The notes below the pieces were generated by a model. The model saw only the letters and a list, made by a program, of their open reading frames with translations. It was not told the DNA's origin and searched no databases. A stretch of 64,000 bases of DNA from CAWARU01 sp963805795 (lineage in GTDB: Bacteria; Pseudomonadota; Gammaproteobacteria; UBA6186; Azoamicaceae), in the NCBI GenBank assembly GCA_963805795.1, contig CAWDVG010000001.1, forward strand, positions 1,488,001 through 1,552,000, read 5' to 3'. The translations under genes and the position numbers were made by a program. Shown one piece after another: positions 62,298 to 64,000 of the stretch (position 1 is the stretch's first letter; every line of letters begins with the position of its first letter).

Positions 62298-62312
62298 CAT
62301 AATTTTAGCTAA

Positions 62313-62498
62313 TCAACATAAAATTTCTAAAAGGCCTAGCCCCACCTTATGCAGCGTTCTGTTCATGCTCTTGAGGTATATCGTTAAGAGCAATTCAAAC
62401 ATAGCCCTCAAAGCAGGAGATATATTCTCCTCTTCATCGAGCAATTTCTTTGCATTGCATAAAGTGTCTGAAACATTTAAATCTTTGATGTTCACCAT
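62313..62498 (-). pseudogene. Transposase N-terminal fragment (IS66-like)
   Basis: The 61-residue product has AKKLLDEEENISPALRAMFE and LLLTIYLKSMNR, resembling the N-terminus of IS66-related transposases just before the NSxNSSKPPS segment, which is missing. The start is intact (AAGGAG before the ATG), but the frame ends prematurely. It is a relic of an element different from the one at 15419. Confidence 0.55.
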
Positions 62499-62854
62499 GT
62501 CTCCTTACAAGACAATGATAACATGAGATTTTTTGGCTTTGATAAATGATCACCATTGAACGAAAAATCTTCTGGACTCGTTTAAAGACCCAATGATGAT
62601 TTTTTGATCTCACACGATCTTCTGGATCGTTTAAACGGTATTTTCAAATGGGGTTTAAAGAAAAGGGGAATTTGCACTAAAAAGTCTGTCAAGAGTTTTT
62701 CGAACTTTTTTTCATTATTTCTAAAAAAATTCTTGAAAAACTTAGGTGAACAACCAAAATTATGGTGAATAATTACACGTTTTCAAGAATAATATGGTAC
62801 CATTCGAAAGCTTGACGCGTTAATTGTCCTAATTTCTTCTCAATAATACTATAT

Positions 62855-62903
62855 TTATTAACAGTAATTGGTCAGCACATCGTTGACCAACTACTGTTAA
62901 TAA
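62855..62903. repeat. 20-bp inverted repeat in a 550-bp gene-free stretch
   Basis: TTATTAACAGTAATTGGTCA (62855-62874) pairs with 62884-62903 with one mismatch across a 9-nt loop. The surrounding gap 62499-63028 also holds a short direct repeat (ATCTTCTGGA...TCGTTTAAA, near 62567 and 62620). There are no genes. The repeat could be an operator for the antitoxin gene at 63097 or a transposon end. Confidence 0.6.
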
Positions 62904-63028
62904 AACCAGATCAAAAAATTGCCCATATAATATTGCCCCCAATTTAACTTTGAAACCACAAATTCATTCTATAATTGACTGAATTTGTAGTTTTAATGTC
63001 GGCTGCATAGCAATTAAAAGGAAAAAGG

Positions 63029-63037
63029 TGGTATAAT
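63029..63037 (+). promoter_or_regulatory. Extended -10 promoter for the antitoxin gene
   Basis: TGGTATAAT is a perfect extended -10 (TATAAT at 63032-63037), 60 bp upstream of the 63097 start. No good -35 is seen, as is usual for extended -10 promoters. Confidence 0.45.
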
Positions 63038-63096
63038 TAAGGAATAATATGGTAAAATTGTGGTCAAATATATCAACCCTATTCAAGGAGACAAAA

Positions 63097-63495
63097 ATGG
63101 CTAGTACAGGTCCTTCTTTCTTCCGGACAGTCCCCCAAAAAGATTATTTTCATCTTTTTAATAAAGACGGAATATCTAATAAGGTTGATGGCGAAAAAAT
63201 AGTTAAATTACTTAACTATAAAAAAGAAGATGTTTCCGTTGCTGCCAATATTCCTATTGCTTCCGTTCGATTTGATAACAAAATGCCTGCTGAATTAAAG
63301 CAAAGGCTTACAGAATGGGCAACCGCTTTAAATTTAGTTGCGGGTTTTTTTAACGACCAAGACAAAACTATTTTATGGTTTTGCATCCCCAACCCACAAC
63401 TTGGGGGGATGTCACCCAGTGACATGATACGTGTTGGAAGATTCAAGAAATTACTAAATTTCATCCAAACAGCTTTAGACGAGAATCAGCGGTAA
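63097..63495 (+). CDS. Xre/MbcA/ParS-type antitoxin
   Basis: The 132-residue protein ends with the MbcA/ParS/Xre toxin-binding domain signature: CIPNPQLGGMSPSDMIRVGR followed by FKKLLNFIQTAL. It is directly followed by a RES-domain toxin frame, the usual partner. The ATG at 63097 has AAGGAG upstream; the ORF could extend to 63049 but that start lacks a site. The antitoxin is intact although the toxin is not. RES toxins of this system deplete NAD+, by family knowledge. Confidence 0.85.
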   Translation: MASTGPSFFRTVPQKDYFHLFNKDGISNKVDGEKIVKLLNYKKEDVSVAANIPIASVRFDNKMPAELKQRLTEWATALNLVAGFFNDQDKTILWFCIPNPQLGGMSPSDMIRVGRFKKLLNFIQTALDENQR

Positions 63496-63500
63496 TTTAA

Positions 63501-64000
63501 ATGACAAGAAGTCATAAAAAGGAACCTCAAGGAATAAGGGGCAACGAAAAATTAAAAATGTAAAATTTTTACTCGAATCAGGTACACTTTCAGATATACA
63601 GGCAGCCAAACAAAAAACTTCAGACTTATTAAAATATCATTGGAACTATTATTCGGAATTAGCAAGACAAAGGAGCATTATTCAGGATGAAATTAAAGCT
63701 GCTCTCATTCAAAAATCTATTTCCTATGAATTTAAAAAATGGCAGCGAGCAGTCAAGTATAAATATGGCCTACACCCTCTGTCGACCATTGGAAGTCTTA
63801 GCACTATTGGAGGTCGTTTTAATACAGGTGCAAATGTAAATCCTTAAATATTCAGTTTCCCTGGTTTGTATATAGCTAAAAATAAAGACACTACATTACA
63901 AGAACACCTAGGACAAGAAGCAACCATGCCTTCTTCAAAACTTAATGCTCGCGAACTAGCGTTAACAAATCCCACATCAGAAGTTATAGTCTCAGTCAGT
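63501..64000 (+). pseudogene. RES-domain toxin, frameshifted and interrupted, runs off the window
   Basis: The reading frame VKFLLESGTLSDIQAAKQK starts near 63558 without an ATG in frame. The ATG at 63501 opens a different frame that ends at 63563, so a frameshift is implied. The RES motif GSLSTIGGRFNTGANVNP is then cut by a TAA (63845-63847), after which IFSFPGLYIAKNKDTTLQEH continues in frame to the window end. Family members read an uninterrupted RFN-G...P...FPGLYIA, so this is an inactivated toxin next to an intact antitoxin. Confidence 0.8.

Overview
The window is AT-rich gammaproteobacterial chromosome. Housekeeping genes (murB/murC/murG, ftsW, clpB, lptCAB, kdsD, rpoN-hpf-rapZ, tldD/pmbA, pgeF, ahpC) are interleaved with long eukaryote-like proteins (ankyrin, Sel1, TPR, pentapeptide, NB-ARC) and with decayed mobile and toxin-antitoxin genes. 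This mixture is typical of an intracellular Legionellales-type bacterium (Legionella/Coxiella/Berkiella-like). That placement is an inference from gene content; no rRNA or marker comparison was possible.

Layout. 1-2.8 kb: a hypothetical gene and an AAA-ATPase-like/PD-(D/E)XK protein. 2.9-6.6 kb (minus): murG-murC-murB. 6.7-29 kb: a 22-kb accessory block lying between murG and its usual upstream neighbour ftsW (29.0-30.1 kb). It holds an adenine deaminase, a DUF5993-DsbB pair, large effector-like ORFs, a deaminase-domain gene with an in-frame stop, an IS66-family element with 196-bp terminal repeats inserted in a group II intron-like RNA, a DUF234-type ATPase, a 1435-residue pentapeptide/NB-ARC/TPR protein ending in a CaaX box, and a Sel1-repeat protein. 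30-48 kb: mostly conserved core genes on the minus strand (clpB, lptBAC, kdsD, an MFS lysophospholipid transporter-like gene, rapZ-hpf-rpoN, pmbA-tldD-nitrilase), with ahpC and pgeF on plus. 48-64 kb: accessory again, with an NlpC/P60 peptidase, a giant ankyrin protein fused to a PEP-synthase/PPDK-like ATP-grasp plus phosphohistidine domain (frame-shifted into a second ORF), hypothetical genes, a DUF4062/HATPase protein carrying an 11-bp tandem repeat, IS debris, and an Xre/MbcA/ParS antitoxin next to a broken RES toxin.

How the genes fit together. Core functions centre on the cell envelope: peptidoglycan precursors (murB/C/G), septal glycan synthesis (ftsW), Kdo and LPS transport (kdsD, lptA/B/C), phospholipid recycling (MFS) and oxidative folding (dsbB). 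Sigma-54, ribosome hibernation and RNase-adapter regulation form a second group. The accessory genes look like a host-interaction arsenal plus genome debris.

Gene decay is conspicuous. At least six reading frames are broken by single stops or small indels: the deaminase gene, an IS orfA, a HigB-like toxin, yacG, the Ank-PPDK gene and a RES toxin. In both toxin-antitoxin loci the antitoxin is intact and the toxin is broken. Intergenic regions carry many long perfect or near-perfect palindromes, including a dispersed family with the core GTCGTTACTTGTTACA.

Most promising for novelty: the NLR-like protein with a eukaryotic prenylation signal (20405-24712), the ankyrin-ATP-grasp-phosphohistidine fusion (50611-57985), and the deaminase-domain protein with basic NLS-like segments (12970-14658).
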